Notes: generated by a model not told the origin, from the sequence alone. Positions 37,327 through 46,835 are shown, counted from the stretch's first letter. The stretch is DNA of 64,000 nt from Celeribacter halophilus (GCF_900114135.1 NZ_FORY01000006.1:1-64000); one strand, 5' to 3'. Program-made: numbers and translations.

Positions 37327-37674
37327 TTAACTCAGAAGCATCTTACCTTGGAGTGCCAACCAGATCGTCAACTGGTCGGCTTGCATCACCCAAGCGCCTG
37401 CGCGCTCGATCGCGGTGCCAGCCGCGAGATCCTCGACACGCGCCACATATGTGGACGATCCGAGTGTAGCATAAAGCACGGCCTTGAACAGGATAATTCC
37501 CGCCAGAGCCACAAAGACCAAATGGATCGGCCGCCGCAGACCGCGACGACGCGGACGGGCAATGATCAGCCCGTCATGATTAACGGAATAAATCACTCCA
37601 CGACGCAAAGCACGACGGCGTGCCTCGATCCGTGTCAGGCGTTTATTCAATTGCTGCGAACCGGCCTGAGCCAT
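37327..37674 (-). CDS. Small basic single-pass membrane protein, unknown function
   Basis: This 115-aa protein has a strongly basic N-terminal half (RIEARRRALRRGV, RPRRRGLRRP), then one transmembrane helix (about residues 52-70) and a roughly 45-residue C-terminal part, probably periplasmic. GGAGG lies 5 nt before ATG 37674. The basic cytoplasmic segment could bind nucleic acid or phospholipid. It is not in an obvious operon; prmA lies 104 nt upstream. No family named. Confidence 0.72.
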   Translation of the reverse strand: MAQAGSQQLNKRLTRIEARRRALRRGVIYSVNHDGLIIARPRRRGLRRPIHLVFVALAGIILFKAVLYATLGSSTYVARVEDLAAGTAIERAGAWVMQADQLTIWLALQGKMLLS

Positions 37675-37778
37675 AGCAGCCTCCTCATACATCGGCCCCC
37701 ACCGACCATGACGAGATTACGGCGAAATGTGTCGAGATCAAGGCAAGATGGGCGAAACAGAGGTATTTCGTCGAAAAA

Positions 37779-38651
37779 TCAGCCTTCCCGCGCCATAGTC
37801 AGCGTCGTCCAGTCAACAATCTCCTGCCGATCCACAAGATTGAAGCCGGAGCGTGAATAAACCTCGACAACCTCATCGGCCTGCGGATTGAGAATCCCCG
37901 AGAGAATCACATGCCCGCCCGGGGCCACATGGCGCGCCATATCGGGGGCCAGAGCCACCAGCGGGCCTTTGAGGATATTGGCAAAGACCAGATCGAAAGG
38001 CGCTTTTTCGGCTAGGGTTTCATGGTTAAAGCCCGCCGCCTCCAGACAGACGACCTGACCGTTCAGATCATTGGCATCGACATTCGATTGCGCGACCTCC
38101 ACGGCCACCTCGTCAATATCGGAGGCATAGACGGTCTTGTCGGAGATCTTCGCCGCCGCCATCGCCAGCACCGCCGTGCCGCAACCGATGTCGGCCACCA
38201 TGTCAAAGCTCTTGCCCTCCGCCAGCAGACGATCCAGCGCCTTGAGACAGCCCAGCGTCGTGCCGTGATGTCCGGTGCCAAAGGCCATCGCCGCCTCGAT
38301 CAACAGACCGATCTTGTCGGCGGGCAGCTTGTCGGCGTCATGCGAGCCGTAGACAAAGAACCGCCCCGCCTCGACAGGCGCCAGATCGCGGCGCACCTTG
38401 GCGACCCAGTCGGTTTCCGGCAGTTCGGAAATCACAAAATCCGGCGCGTCATTGGCCTTCGCCAGAAGCGCCAGCGCGATCTCGTCGGGCGCTTCGGTGA
38501 AATAGGCCCCGACTTCCCACAGACCCGAACCGTCCTCAATCTCGAACACGCCCACGCCAGTGGGTTCGGGATCGAGAAATTCCAAAGCCTCCCCGATGGC
38601 TTCGGCGGGGGCTTTGCCCTTGGTCTTGGTAAAAGCGGTAAAGGTGGTCAT
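37779..38651 (-). CDS. prmA: Ribosomal protein L11 methyltransferase
   Basis: This 290-aa SAM-dependent methyltransferase trimethylates lysines and the N-terminus of L11. The SAM motif VADIGCGTAVLAMAAAKI lies near residue 155, and the substrate segment FANILKGPLVALAP near 225 carries the family NxL pattern. GGAG lies 9 nt before the ATG. A stem-loop separates it from msrA upstream. Confidence 0.92.
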   Translation of the reverse strand: MTTFTAFTKTKGKAPAEAIGEALEFLDPEPTGVGVFEIEDGSGLWEVGAYFTEAPDEIALALLAKANDAPDFVISELPETDWVAKVRRDLAPVEAGRFFVYGSHDADKLPADKIGLLIEAAMAFGTGHHGTTLGCLKALDRLLAEGKSFDMVADIGCGTAVLAMAAAKISDKTVYASDIDEVAVEVAQSNVDANDLNGQVVCLEAAGFNHETLAEKAPFDLVFANILKGPLVALAPDMARHVAPGGHVILSGILNPQADEVVEVYSRSGFNLVDRQEIVDWTTLTMAREG

Positions 38652-38691
38652 CTTGGTTCTCCGAAAGGGCTTTTCTCCGCCATAAAGCGAA

Positions 38692-38714
38692 GCCGCGCTT
38701 TACTCAAGCGCGGC
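38692..38714 (-). terminator. Stem-loop between msrA and prmA
   Basis: GCCGCGCTT (38692-38700) and AAGCGCGGC (38706-38714) form a perfect 9-bp stem with a 5-nt loop. On the minus strand it is followed by TTCGCTTTATGG, a weak T tract, so termination may be partial. Confidence 0.6.
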
Positions 38715-38753
38715 CCGTTTCAAAACATCAGCTCACGGGAACCCCCGAAAGGC

Positions 38754-39455
38754 TCATTCCTGCGACGCAGGCCGCTCCGTCGGGTCGGTCCATTGCATCT
38801 GGCGGCTCATCGAAAGCCCCACGGGACAGCTCACCCCCGTGCCGCCAATCCCGCAATAGCCCGCCGGATTCTTGGCCAGATATTGCTGATGGTCGGCTTC
38901 GGCGAAATAGAACGCGCCTGCGGGCAGAACCTCGGTCGTGATCGCCCCGAACCCCTTATCCTGCAACAAGACGTTATATCCCGCAAGACTGGCATCTGCG
39001 GCGGCGCGTTGGGCCTCCGAACTGTAATAAATGCCGGAACGATATTGCGTGCCGCGATCATTGCCCTGACGCATCCCCTGGGTCGGGTCGTGCCCTTCCC
39101 AGAACACCTTGAGCAGCGCCTCATAGCTTACCTTTGCGGGATCATAGACCACCCGCACCACTTCATTATGGCCGGTCTTGCCGGTGCAGACTTCTTCATA
39201 AGTCGGGTTGGGCGTATAGCCCCCCGCATAGCCCGCCGCCGTGTTCACCACACCCGGCACCTGCCAGAACATGCGCTCGACACCCCAGAAGCACCCCATC
39301 CCGAAAACCGCCACCTCGCAGCCCTCGGGAATGTCGCCCTTGAGCGGAACATGAAAGACGAAATGCTCCTCGGCAGTCGGTATTTCCTCCGCCCGTCCGG
39401 GCAAAGCCTCGTCAGGCATCGGCATCGTGAGTTTTTTCGTCAGGGCAGAGAACAT
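38754..39455 (-). CDS. msrA: Peptide-methionine (S)-S-oxide reductase
   Basis: This 233-aa oxidative-repair enzyme has its catalytic Cys55 in [10 protein letters not shown]. The block [26 protein letters not shown] and the C-terminal [12 protein letters not shown] with recycling cysteines are present. It is longer than E. coli MsrA at the N-terminus but lacks a signal peptide, so it is cytoplasmic. GGAG lies upstream of the ATG. Confidence 0.94.
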   Translation of the reverse strand: MFSALTKKLTMPMPDEALPGRAEEIPTAEEHFVFHVPLKGDIPEGCEVAVFGMGCFWGVERMFWQVPGVVNTAAGYAGGYTPNPTYEEVCTGKTGHNEVVRVVYDPAKVSYEALLKVFWEGHDPTQGMRQGNDRGTQYRSGIYYSSEAQRAAADASLAGYNVLLQDKGFGAITTEVLPAGAFYFAEADHQQYLAKNPAGYCGIGGTGVSCPVGLSMSRQMQWTDPTERPASQE

Positions 39456-39516
39456 ATTCAGGCTCCGTCATTGCGTTGCTTGTCCAATATAGAGCGCAAT
39501 TGGCAAATCACCAAAC

Positions 39517-40770
39517 TTACTCTGCGGGGTTACGCACCACAGCCGTCTCACGCACCAAAGGCAAAAGCCGCCACTCGTTGCCCTTGACCGGATGACGCGG
39601 GATCAGCGCGGCCAAACCGAGCGACGCCATCGCCATCATCGCCGCCAACGCGAACACACCACCCGGTGAAGCGACCCAGAGATAGCCCAGCAGCGCAGGC
39701 AGGAACACCGCCGCGATATGGTTGATGGTAAAGGCCACCGCCGCCGTCGGCGCAATGTCTTCGGGATCGGCGATCTTCTGGAAATAGGTCTTGAGCGCAA
39801 AGGCCAGCCCGAACAGCATATGATCAATCACATAGAGCGTGCCGGCCACCAACACGCCCCAACCCAGCCAATAAATCCCGCCATAGGCCAGAAACACCAG
39901 CACCAGCCCCGTATATTCCAGCATCAAGACAAAGCGCTCGCCCTTGATAAAGACCACTTTGCCCATATAGGGCGCGATCACCATATTGGCGACGTAGTTG
40001 ATCAGGAACAGTGCCGTGATCTCATGCACCTGAAAGCCGAATTTCTCGACCATCATGAAGGCCGCGAACACCACAAAAATCTGCCGCCGCGCCCCGGCCA
40101 TGAACTGAAGCGCATAATAAAGTCCATAGCGCCGCTTGAGCACCAGCTTCTTGGACTGCGGATTGGGGGCTTCGAACTGCGGATAGGCCACAAGCGCAAA
40201 CACCGCCACCACAGCCGTAAACCCGCCGGAGACCATATAGACCAGCGCATAGGACAGATCGAAACTCTTCCACGTCAGCACCAGCACCCCATAGGCCACC
40301 AGAGAGGCCGCAGAGCCCGCCGCCATCAATCGCCCGATCACAATGGGCGCACGGTCTTTCGAGAGCCATTGCAACTGAAGCGACTGGTTCACGGTCTCGA
40401 AATAGTGGAACCCGATGGAGGACAGCATGGTGATGGTCAAAATCCCGCCCAGAGAGGGGAAATAGGCGGTCAAAGCCGTCGCCACCCCCAAGAGCAGCAA
40501 GGCCACCACGCCCAAAACCTGCTCGCGGATCACCATAATCAGCGCGATCACCCCGATGGCCAGAAAGCCCGGAATCTCCCGCACCGTATGGAGCCAGCCG
40601 ATCTCGACGCCGGTAAAGCCCGCCGCCTCGATCACAAAGTTGTTCAACAAGGCGTTCCATGTGGCAAAAGCCACAGGCATGGCAAAGGCCATCAGGAACA
40701 ACAGGCTCTCCGGCCTGCGCCAACGCGGCAGGTTCGAAGTCTCGGACAGGGGGATCGGTGTGCGTGTCAT
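39517..40770 (-). CDS. Major facilitator superfamily transporter
   Basis: This 417-aa inner-membrane carrier has about twelve hydrophobic helices. An MFS-like charged segment between helices 2 and 3 is weakly conserved. Substrate is unknown. The divergent 186-bp region to the HAD-hydrolase gene holds a 14-bp palindrome, and AGGAG precedes the start. Confidence 0.82.
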   Translation of the reverse strand: MTRTPIPLSETSNLPRWRRPESLLFLMAFAMPVAFATWNALLNNFVIEAAGFTGVEIGWLHTVREIPGFLAIGVIALIMVIREQVLGVVALLLLGVATALTAYFPSLGGILTITMLSSIGFHYFETVNQSLQLQWLSKDRAPIVIGRLMAAGSAASLVAYGVLVLTWKSFDLSYALVYMVSGGFTAVVAVFALVAYPQFEAPNPQSKKLVLKRRYGLYYALQFMAGARRQIFVVFAAFMMVEKFGFQVHEITALFLINYVANMVIAPYMGKVVFIKGERFVLMLEYTGLVLVFLAYGGIYWLGWGVLVAGTLYVIDHMLFGLAFALKTYFQKIADPEDIAPTAAVAFTINHIAAVFLPALLGYLWVASPGGVFALAAMMAMASLGLAALIPRHPVKGNEWRLLPLVRETAVVRNPAE

Positions 40771-40805
40771 AGGTCTCCTTTAGGGCGCACACGGGAATTT
40801 GAATA

Positions 40806-40819
40806 GCAGGAATTCCTGC
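40806..40819. promoter_or_regulatory. 14-bp perfect palindrome in the MFS/HAD divergent promoter
   Basis: GCAGGAATTCCTGC is fully self-complementary and lies 36 bp upstream of the MFS start. It is a plausible operator, but no regulator gene is adjacent. Confidence 0.4.
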
Positions 40820-40956
40820 ACACCCCCCTGAACGCCCTCGAAGCGCATGGGCCAATCCGGCCTTCCCTCCTCCGCCGCCTTCGCAAAGCTGTGCTTTCAT
40901 TTCTCCGCCTTGCGGGGTAGCTAAAGGCCATAGCCACTCCAACCTCACGGACTCCC

Positions 40957-41832
40957 ATGACACGCCTGATCCAGACCCTCTCCGAGATTTCGACCGATTA
41001 CGATGCGCTCTTTGTCGACCTGTGGGGCTGTGTCCACAACGGGATCAAAGCCTTCCCCGACGCCTGCGCTGCCTTGCAGACCTATCGCGCCGGTGGCGGC
41101 AAAGTGGTGCTTGTGACCAACTCGCCGCGCCCGTGGCGCTCGGTCGCGCAGCAGATCAAGGAATTCGGCGTGCCCGATGACGCCTATGACGCCATTGCCA
41201 CCTCCGGCGATTCCGCGCGTCTGGCCATGTATCTCGGCGTGGTGGGCGAAAAGGTGCATCACATCGGTGACAAGTTCAAAGACGACTTCATGCAGCCGAT
41301 GGACCTTGCCACCGACGAGGCCGTTCAGATCACCGAAGTGCCGCTGGAAGAGGCCGAGGGCATCGTTTGCTCCGGCCCCGAAGATCCGCTGGCCGATCCC
41401 GAAGTCTACCGTCCGCAATTCCTCTATGCCAAGCAGAAGGGGCTGAAGCTTCTCTGCGCCAACCCCGACATTGTCGTGGACCGTGGCGAGGTGCGAGAAT
41501 GGTGTGCGGGGGCCTTGGCCGCGCTTTATACCGAGATGGGCGGCGAGAGCCTCTATTTCGGCAAGCCGCATCCGCCGATCTACGATCTCGCCCGCCGTCG
41601 TCTGGCGCAGCTGGGCCAGATTGACGACAACCGTATTCTCTGCATCGGCGACGGCATCGGCACGGATGTGATGGGTGGCATTGGCGAGGGGCTGGATGTG
41701 CTTTTCATCACCGGCGGTCTGGCGGCCAAGGAATTCGGTCCCGATCCGGTGAACCCCGACCCCGAGCGACTCAAACTGTGGCTTTCCGAACAGAACCTCT
41801 CCCCGACAGCCGCGATCTCTTTCCTGCGCTGA
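40957..41832 (+). CDS. HAD-superfamily hydrolase (TIGR01459 type)
   Basis: This 291-aa phosphatase has the HAD nucleophile motif DLWGCVHNG (Asp about residue 22), a second motif around LVTNSPRPW, the Lys near FGKPHPPIYDLA and the acidic pair in CIGDGIGTDVMG. It belongs to the NagD-like cap group; the physiological substrate is not known. It stands alone, ended by a terminator. Confidence 0.88.
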   Translation: MTRLIQTLSEISTDYDALFVDLWGCVHNGIKAFPDACAALQTYRAGGGKVVLVTNSPRPWRSVAQQIKEFGVPDDAYDAIATSGDSARLAMYLGVVGEKVHHIGDKFKDDFMQPMDLATDEAVQITEVPLEEAEGIVCSGPEDPLADPEVYRPQFLYAKQKGLKLLCANPDIVVDRGEVREWCAGALAALYTEMGGESLYFGKPHPPIYDLARRRLAQLGQIDDNRILCIGDGIGTDVMGGIGEGLDVLFITGGLAAKEFGPDPVNPDPERLKLWLSEQNLSPTAAISFLR

Positions 41833-41856
41833 GTATTTCGGGCAGCAAAGGAAACG

Positions 41857-41886
41857 GGCGCCGGACGCGATCTGGCGCCTTTTTTC
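41857..41886 (+). terminator. Terminator after the HAD-hydrolase gene
   Basis: GGCGCC (41857-41862) pairs with GGCGCC (41874-41879), 11 nt apart, followed by seven T residues. Confidence 0.85.
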
Positions 41887-41912
41887 TGGGCATGACTTTT
41901 GGGCGCGGCAGG

Positions 41913-41951
41913 CCCGACAAAAGTCCGACGGTTGTCCGACGCCTATCCGAC
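41913..41951. repeat. Four hexamers (T/C)CCGAC phased every 11 bp
   Basis: CCCGAC at 41913 and TCCGAC at 41924, 41935 and 41946 are spaced exactly 11 bp apart, about one helical turn, with unrelated 5-bp spacers. The array lies 120 bp upstream of the candidate maoC promoter. It looks like a cooperative binding site for one protein. Confidence 0.65.
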
Positions 41952-42070
41952 AGGGCGAAAAGGCGGTTTGGCGCGGGGGTTTGGTCGCTGTTTGGCGGGA
42001 TGATGTTGGAATTTTAGAGTAATTTATTTCCGATTTTTGCGCCAACATACAAATTTTCTTGCGCGCAATA

Positions 42071-42099
42071 TTGTTTCTTCGCTAAATCCGGCCTATGCT
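42071..42099 (+). promoter_or_regulatory. Candidate promoter of the maoC-ribF unit
   Basis: TTGTTT (42071-42076) and TATGCT (42094-42099) are separated by 17 bp in an AT-rich stretch. Transcription would start near 42106, 25 nt before the ATG at 42131. Confidence 0.5.
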
Positions 42100-42130
42100 G
42101 CATCGCAACACTGGGAAGGAATCGGAGCGC

Positions 42131-42574
42131 ATGTTGGACAATCAGCCCCGCGGAACCATCTGCATCGAAGACATCGAAATCGGCATGACGCGCTCGCTGC
42201 GCAAGACCGTAACCGACCGTGATATCGAGCTTTTTGGCGAGATTTCGACGGACCGTAACCCTGTGCATTTCGACGACTCCTATGCCGAAGACACGATTTT
42301 CGAAGGCCGCATCGCCCACGGCATGTTGACCGCCGGCCTGATTTCCGCCGTGATCGGCGAGCAGCTTCCCGGGCACGGGACGATCTACATGGGGCAGACG
42401 CTCAAGTTTCTGGCCCCCGTCCGCCCCGGCGACACGGTGCTGGCCGAAGTGACCGTCACCGACATCATCCACGCAAAACGCCGCGTTGCCCTTGAATGTC
42501 GCTGCACCGTGGGCGATACCGTTGTCCTGAAAGGCGAGGCCATGGTCCTCGCGCCAAGCCGCAAATTCGACTGA
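42131..42574 (+). CDS. MaoC-family dehydratase/hydratase
   Basis: This 147-aa hotdog-fold protein has the hydratase-2 motif around FGEISTDRNPVHFDDSYAEDTIFEGRIAHGML, with catalytic Asp and His. Members hydrate enoyl-CoA (PhaJ-like) or dehydrate 3-hydroxyacyl-CoA. Start 42131 has GGAG nearby. The gene leads a run with ribF, ycgN-like and threonine aldolase genes. Confidence 0.87.
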   Translation: MLDNQPRGTICIEDIEIGMTRSLRKTVTDRDIELFGEISTDRNPVHFDDSYAEDTIFEGRIAHGMLTAGLISAVIGEQLPGHGTIYMGQTLKFLAPVRPGDTVLAEVTVTDIIHAKRRVALECRCTVGDTVVLKGEAMVLAPSRKFD

Positions 42575-42607
42575 CGACACGGGAGGGCGCCTCCTGTGAG
42601 GAGCCCC

Positions 42608-43534
42608 ATGCAGACCTACACGCACTGGACCGACATTCCCGAAGAGGCCAAGGGCTGTTCCGCCGCCATCGGCAATTTCGATGGTGTGCATCGTGGTCAC
42701 CGGCATGTCATTGATCTCGCCCGCGCCCACGGTCCGCTTGGCATCGTCACATTCGAACCGCATCCACGCGAATTTTTCGCCCCCGGTGCTCCGCCCTTTC
42801 GCCTGATGAACCCCGAAGCAAAAGCCAACCGGCTGGAAAAACTCGGTGTCGAATGTCTGTTCCAACTGCCCTTCAACGCAGAGCTAGCCGCCATGACGCC
42901 GGAGGCCTTTGCGCAAGAAATTATTGTGGAAGGTCTGGGGCTTAAACATATCGTCGTAGGCGCGGATTTCTGTTTCGGGGCCAAACGGGCGGGCAATGTC
43001 GATGACCTCAAACGTTTCGGCGCACAGATGGGTTTTGGCGTCACCGTCGCAGAGCTTCTGGAAACCGGCAGCGGCGTTTCCTCCTCCTCCGCAATCCGCG
43101 CCGCGCTGGCCGAGGGCGAGCCGCGCAAGGCCGCCGAGATGCTCGGACACTGGCACCGGATCGAAGGCATGGTCGGGCATGGTGACAAACGTGGCCGCGA
43201 TCTGGGTTTCCCCACAGCGAATATGTCGATCGAGGGGCTGCACGCGCCGAAATTCGGGGTGTATGCCGTGCTTGTGGATGTGCTGACCGGTCCGCATAAA
43301 GGCAGCTACCAAGGCGCGGCCTCGCTCGGCGTCAAACCGACCTTTGGCGCCAATCTGCCCTGTCTCGAAACCTTCATTTTCGATTTCGAAGGCAGCCTCT
43401 ATGACGAACATCTGTCGGTGGCCTTCGTCGAATATCTCCGCCCTGAGCTTGTGTTCAACGGGCTGGAGCCACTGATCGAACAGATGACCAAGGATTGCGC
43501 ACAAGCCCGCGATATTCTCGGGTCAGTGGAATGA
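42608..43534 (+). CDS. ribF: Bifunctional riboflavin kinase/FAD synthetase
   Basis: This 308-aa enzyme makes FMN and FAD from riboflavin. The N-terminal adenylyltransferase has IGNFDGVHRGH near residue 22 and the SSSAIR motif near 160. The C-terminal kinase has GRDLGFPTANM near 200. GAGGAG precedes ATG 42608. Its stop overlaps the next start as ATGA. Confidence 0.95.
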   Translation: MQTYTHWTDIPEEAKGCSAAIGNFDGVHRGHRHVIDLARAHGPLGIVTFEPHPREFFAPGAPPFRLMNPEAKANRLEKLGVECLFQLPFNAELAAMTPEAFAQEIIVEGLGLKHIVVGADFCFGAKRAGNVDDLKRFGAQMGFGVTVAELLETGSGVSSSSAIRAALAEGEPRKAAEMLGHWHRIEGMVGHGDKRGRDLGFPTANMSIEGLHAPKFGVYAVLVDVLTGPHKGSYQGAASLGVKPTFGANLPCLETFIFDFEGSLYDEHLSVAFVEYLRPELVFNGLEPLIEQMTKDCAQARDILGSVE

Positions 43535-43980
43535 GCAAGCGCGCGCGGTTCTGGGAGACAGTCCCTCTGACGAAAATGTCGGAAGAAGAATGGGAAGCGC
43601 TCTGTGACGGTTGCGGCAAATGTTGCCTGAACAAGATCGAAGATGCCGACACCGGCCAAGTCTATCTGACCCGCGTGGCCTGTCGCCTGCTGGACGACCA
43701 ATCCTGTCAATGCGGGCAGTATCAAATCCGCAAGAAGCTGGTGCCGGAATGTATTCAGCTTACCCCGCAGAACATTGAAACCCACGCCTACTGGATGCCC
43801 ACAACCTGCGCCTACCGGTTGCTGTGGCAAGGCCGCGCCCTCCCCGACTGGCACCCGCTTTTAACGGGGGACCCCGAAAGCGTCCATGCCGCAGGCGTCT
43901 CGATCCGTGGCCGCACCGTGCCCGAATTCGAGGTGGCCGAAGACGAGTGGGAAGACCATATCATCGAGGAGCCGAACTGA
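43531..43980 (+). CDS. YcgN-family cysteine-cluster protein
   Basis: This 149-aa protein is of the UPF0260/YcgN family. The CxxCxxCC cluster lies in CDGCGKCC (residues 26-33), with further cysteines in SCQC and ECIQL. It probably binds zinc or an iron-sulfur centre; function unknown. It overlaps ribF by 4 bp and the aldolase gene by 1 bp (TGATG), so translation is coupled. Confidence 0.9.
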   Translation: MSKRARFWETVPLTKMSEEEWEALCDGCGKCCLNKIEDADTGQVYLTRVACRLLDDQSCQCGQYQIRKKLVPECIQLTPQNIETHAYWMPTTCAYRLLWQGRALPDWHPLLTGDPESVHAAGVSIRGRTVPEFEVAEDEWEDHIIEEPN

Positions 43981-45023
43981 TGTTTTTTGCCTCCGACAAC
44001 ACCTCTACCGTGCATCCGAAAATCATGGACGCGCTTGCCAAAGCCAATGACGGCTATGCGGCGCCCTATGCCGAGGACCGTTGGACCGCAGAGCTGACAG
44101 AACGGCTGCGCGACCTGTTTCAGGCCCCTGACGCTCTGGTCTATCCGATGATGTCTGGCACCGGAACCAATGCAGCACTACTGGCCGCGATGACCCCGCC
44201 TTGGGGGACGATCTATTGCCATCAGAGTGCACATGTCGACGTGGACGAGCGCAATTCCGTGCCCTTCTACTCCGGCGGGGCGAAACTCATGCCTCTGACC
44301 GGACGCGGCAGCCGTCTTGACCCGCAGGAACTGGGTCTGGAGGTTCGCAAGGGCAAAGCCGCAGAAGACATTCACATCAGCCCGCCTGCCGCCGTGTCGA
44401 TCACCAATCTGACCGAATTCGGCGAGTTGTATCGGCCCGAAGACATTTCACAGATCGCCGACGCCGCGAAACTTCCGCTGCATCTGGACGGTGCCCGTTT
44501 TGCCAATGCCATGGCCGCAAGCGGGGCCAGCCCGTGGGAAATGACCCGCGAGCTTTCGACGCTCTCCTTGGGGGCCACAAAGACAGGGGCAATGGGGGCC
44601 GAAGCAGCGGTGCTGTTTGATCCGTCCTATCAAGAGGCCTTCGAGAGCCAACGGATGCGCGGTGGCCACAACCTGTCGAAGGCCCGCTATGTTTCAGCCC
44701 AAATTCTGGCGTGGCTGGACGATGATCTCTGGCTGGACCTCGCCACCCACGCCAATGCGATGGGCGCACGGCTTGCCCAAGGGATCGCGGAGATCGGCGG
44801 CGAGTTGCCCTATCATGTCGACGGCAACCTAGTCTTCGCCCGCCTGCCCCGCATCATGCATGTGAAAGCCAAAGCGAAAGGTGCCATCTATCACCTTGCT
44901 GACCATGACACTGGCCTAATCGGTGATCCTGAAACCCCGCTCATGGCACGGTTCGTCACCAGTTGGTCCACAACAGAGGCCGATGTGGATGCACTTCTCG
45001 CGGCATTCGTGAGCGATCTCTAA
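43980..45023 (+). CDS. ltaE: Low-specificity L-threonine aldolase
   Basis: This 347-aa PLP enzyme cleaves L-threonine/allo-threonine to glycine and acetaldehyde. The PLP lysine lies in SLGATKTGAMGAEA (about residue 203), and the PLP-binding Asp/Arg lie in LHLDGARFANA. ATG 43980 shares its A with the preceding stop, and the longer upstream frame overlaps ycgN. It probably ends the maoC-ribF run. Confidence 0.92.
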   Translation: MFFASDNTSTVHPKIMDALAKANDGYAAPYAEDRWTAELTERLRDLFQAPDALVYPMMSGTGTNAALLAAMTPPWGTIYCHQSAHVDVDERNSVPFYSGGAKLMPLTGRGSRLDPQELGLEVRKGKAAEDIHISPPAAVSITNLTEFGELYRPEDISQIADAAKLPLHLDGARFANAMAASGASPWEMTRELSTLSLGATKTGAMGAEAAVLFDPSYQEAFESQRMRGGHNLSKARYVSAQILAWLDDDLWLDLATHANAMGARLAQGIAEIGGELPYHVDGNLVFARLPRIMHVKAKAKGAIYHLADHDTGLIGDPETPLMARFVTSWSTTEADVDALLAAFVSDL

Positions 45024-45028
45024 ACGCT

Positions 45029-45056
45029 CCTCCCGCGCATCTGACTGCGAGGGAGG
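45029..45056. terminator. Hairpin between convergent genes
   Basis: CCTCCC (45029-45034) pairs with GGGAGG (45051-45056), and CGCA with TGCG inside after one G-A mismatch. No T tract follows, so it is a weak terminator at the meeting point of two convergent genes. Confidence 0.45.
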
Positions 45057-45082
45057 CAGGCAAGCCGCCCATATGACGCGGC

Positions 45083-45682
45083 TCAGAGCGTTCCGAGATG
45101 CGCGTCCAGCATATCGAGCCGGTCCTGTCCCCAGAACCGCTCATCCGTGTCCGTAACGATAAAGAACGGCGCACCGAAGACACCCGCCTTCAGCCCTTCC
45201 TCCAGATTTTTCGCATAGATCTCCGCGCCTTTGAGCATCCCTGTCATCGACAGCATCGGATCAAAACTGTTGTCCTTGAGCGCCACTGTAATCACGGCAT
45301 CATCGGCGATATCGCGGTCCTCTTCCCAGACCGCTTTCAGCAAGTCGAACACCAACCCGTCAAGATCGCCGCCACCGGCCTCCTGCGCGGCAATCACTGC
45401 ATAGGAGGCTGGCGCCACATTGGTCGGCCAGAAAGCCGGTTGAAACTTCATCGGTTTGCCGGATTGGGCCGCGAAACGCTTCAACTCCTGCATACGATAG
45501 ACCTTGCGCGCCTCGGAACGCTCCGCAGGACGCGGGGCACCGATCCGGTCGAACATCGTCAGAATATCGAACGGTTTGTAGCGCACGCTTGCACCATGCT
45601 TTTGCGCGATACCGGCAAAGCCTTCGGATGCGAGATAGGTGAAAGGGGACAGAAGAGAAAAATAATAGTCGATATGTGCCAC
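45083..45682 (-). CDS. DsbA-family 2-hydroxychromene-2-carboxylate isomerase-like protein
   Basis: This 199-aa protein has a thioredoxin/kappa-GST fold with the N-terminal block HIDYYFSLLSPFTYLA and the C-terminal GVFGAPFFIVTDTDERFWGQDRL typical of the NahD-type isomerase family. It lacks a CxxC, as expected for this class, and uses glutathione. The start is GTG 45682, because GAGGAGGGGG lies just upstream and a -35/-10 pair is found before it; the open frame continues far upstream through prs and is spurious. True substrate unknown. Confidence 0.85.
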   Translation of the reverse strand: MAHIDYYFSLLSPFTYLASEGFAGIAQKHGASVRYKPFDILTMFDRIGAPRPAERSEARKVYRMQELKRFAAQSGKPMKFQPAFWPTNVAPASYAVIAAQEAGGGDLDGLVFDLLKAVWEEDRDIADDAVITVALKDNSFDPMLSMTGMLKGAEIYAKNLEEGLKAGVFGAPFFIVTDTDERFWGQDRLDMLDAHLGTL

Positions 45683-45719
45683 TTTGCCCCCTCCTCGGGA
45701 CCTTGGGGATGTTTCCAAG

Positions 45720-45747
45720 ACGCTAACCGAGTGGTAAGCGATGTCAA
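45720..45747 (-). promoter_or_regulatory. Promoter of the DsbA-family gene
   Basis: On the minus strand TTGACA (45742-45747) and TAGCGT (45720-45725) are 16 bp apart, predicting a start near 45713 and a leader of about 30 nt to GTG 45682. Confidence 0.55.
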
Positions 45748-45765
45748 CGTCACGATTCCGTGACG
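45748..45765. promoter_or_regulatory. Perfect inverted repeat before prs
   Basis: CGTCACG (45748-45754) and CGTGACG (45759-45765) are exact complements with an ATTC spacer, 31 bp upstream of the prs start and abutting the -35 of the divergent gene. Candidate operator for either gene. Confidence 0.5.
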
Positions 45766-45796
45766 GTTTGGCCGAAAACACCCCGGGAAAGCTGCT

Positions 45797-46813
45797 ATGC
45801 CCATGACTCACGAGCCCAAAATTATTTCTGGCAATGCCAACCGCACCCTCGCGAACGCCGTCGCGCGTCGCCTGTCGATGCACCGCGGCATGTCGATTGA
45901 CCTCTGCGACGCCCGCGTCGAGCGGTTCAACGATGGCGAGATTTTCGTCGAAGTGTACGAAAACGTGCGCGGCGAAGATATGTTCGTGGTTCAGCCGACC
46001 TCGAATCCGGCCAATGACAATCTCATGGAATTGCTGATCATCACCGACGCGCTGCGCCGCTCCTCGGCTGGCCGCATCACCGCCGTGGTGCCCTATTTCG
46101 GCTACGCCCGTCAGGACCGCCGCACCAAGGCGCGCACACCGATCACCGCAAAGCTCGTCGCCAACATGATGGTCGAAGCAGGGATCGAACGGGTTTTGAC
46201 GCTTGATCTGCACGCGACACAGATTCAGGGCTTCTTCGACATCCCCGTCGACAACCTCTACGCCTCCCCCGTGTTCGCCCTCGACATCAAACACCATTTC
46301 AAAGACGGTCTCGAAGACATCATGGTGGTCTCCCCCGACGTGGGCGGTGTGGCGCGTGCGCGTGAACTGGCCAAGCGCATCGACGCCCCCCTCTCCATTG
46401 TGGACAAACGCCGCGAGAAACCGGGCGAAGTGGCGGAGATGACGGTCATCGGCAATGTCGAAGGCAAGAAATGTATCATCGTGGACGACCTTGTGGACAC
46501 CGCCGGCACGCTCTGTAAAGCCGCCGAGTTGCTGCTGGAGCACGGTGCTGCCGAGGTTCACGCCTACATCTCCCACGGCGTGCTTTCCGGCCCCGCTGTC
46601 GAACGTGTGACCAATTCCAAGCTGTCCTCGCTGGTCATCACCGACTCGATCGAAGCCACGGATGCAGTCGAAAAATGCAAGAACATCCGCATCGTGCCCA
46701 CCGCGCCCCTGTTCGCTCAGGCGATCATCAACACATGGAACGGCACATCGGTGTCCTCTTTGTTCGAAGACAAGACGCTGGTCCCGCTTTACGAAGGCGT
46801 TTACCACCCGTAA
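45797..46813 (+). CDS. prs: Ribose-phosphate pyrophosphokinase (PRPP synthetase)
   Basis: This 338-aa enzyme makes PRPP for nucleotide, His and Trp synthesis. The ATP-loop segment [17 protein letters not shown] lies near residue 105, [18 protein letters not shown] near 140, and the PRPP-binding block [14 protein letters not shown] near 232. The usual family length is about 310-340. A bidirectional terminator follows. Confidence 0.96.
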   Translation: MPMTHEPKIISGNANRTLANAVARRLSMHRGMSIDLCDARVERFNDGEIFVEVYENVRGEDMFVVQPTSNPANDNLMELLIITDALRRSSAGRITAVVPYFGYARQDRRTKARTPITAKLVANMMVEAGIERVLTLDLHATQIQGFFDIPVDNLYASPVFALDIKHHFKDGLEDIMVVSPDVGGVARARELAKRIDAPLSIVDKRREKPGEVAEMTVIGNVEGKKCIIVDDLVDTAGTLCKAAELLLEHGAAEVHAYISHGVLSGPAVERVTNSKLSSLVITDSIEATDAVEKCKNIRIVPTAPLFAQAIINTWNGTSVSSLFEDKTLVPLYEGVYHP

Positions 46814-46835
46814 GCGCAGACCACCCCGAACAGAC

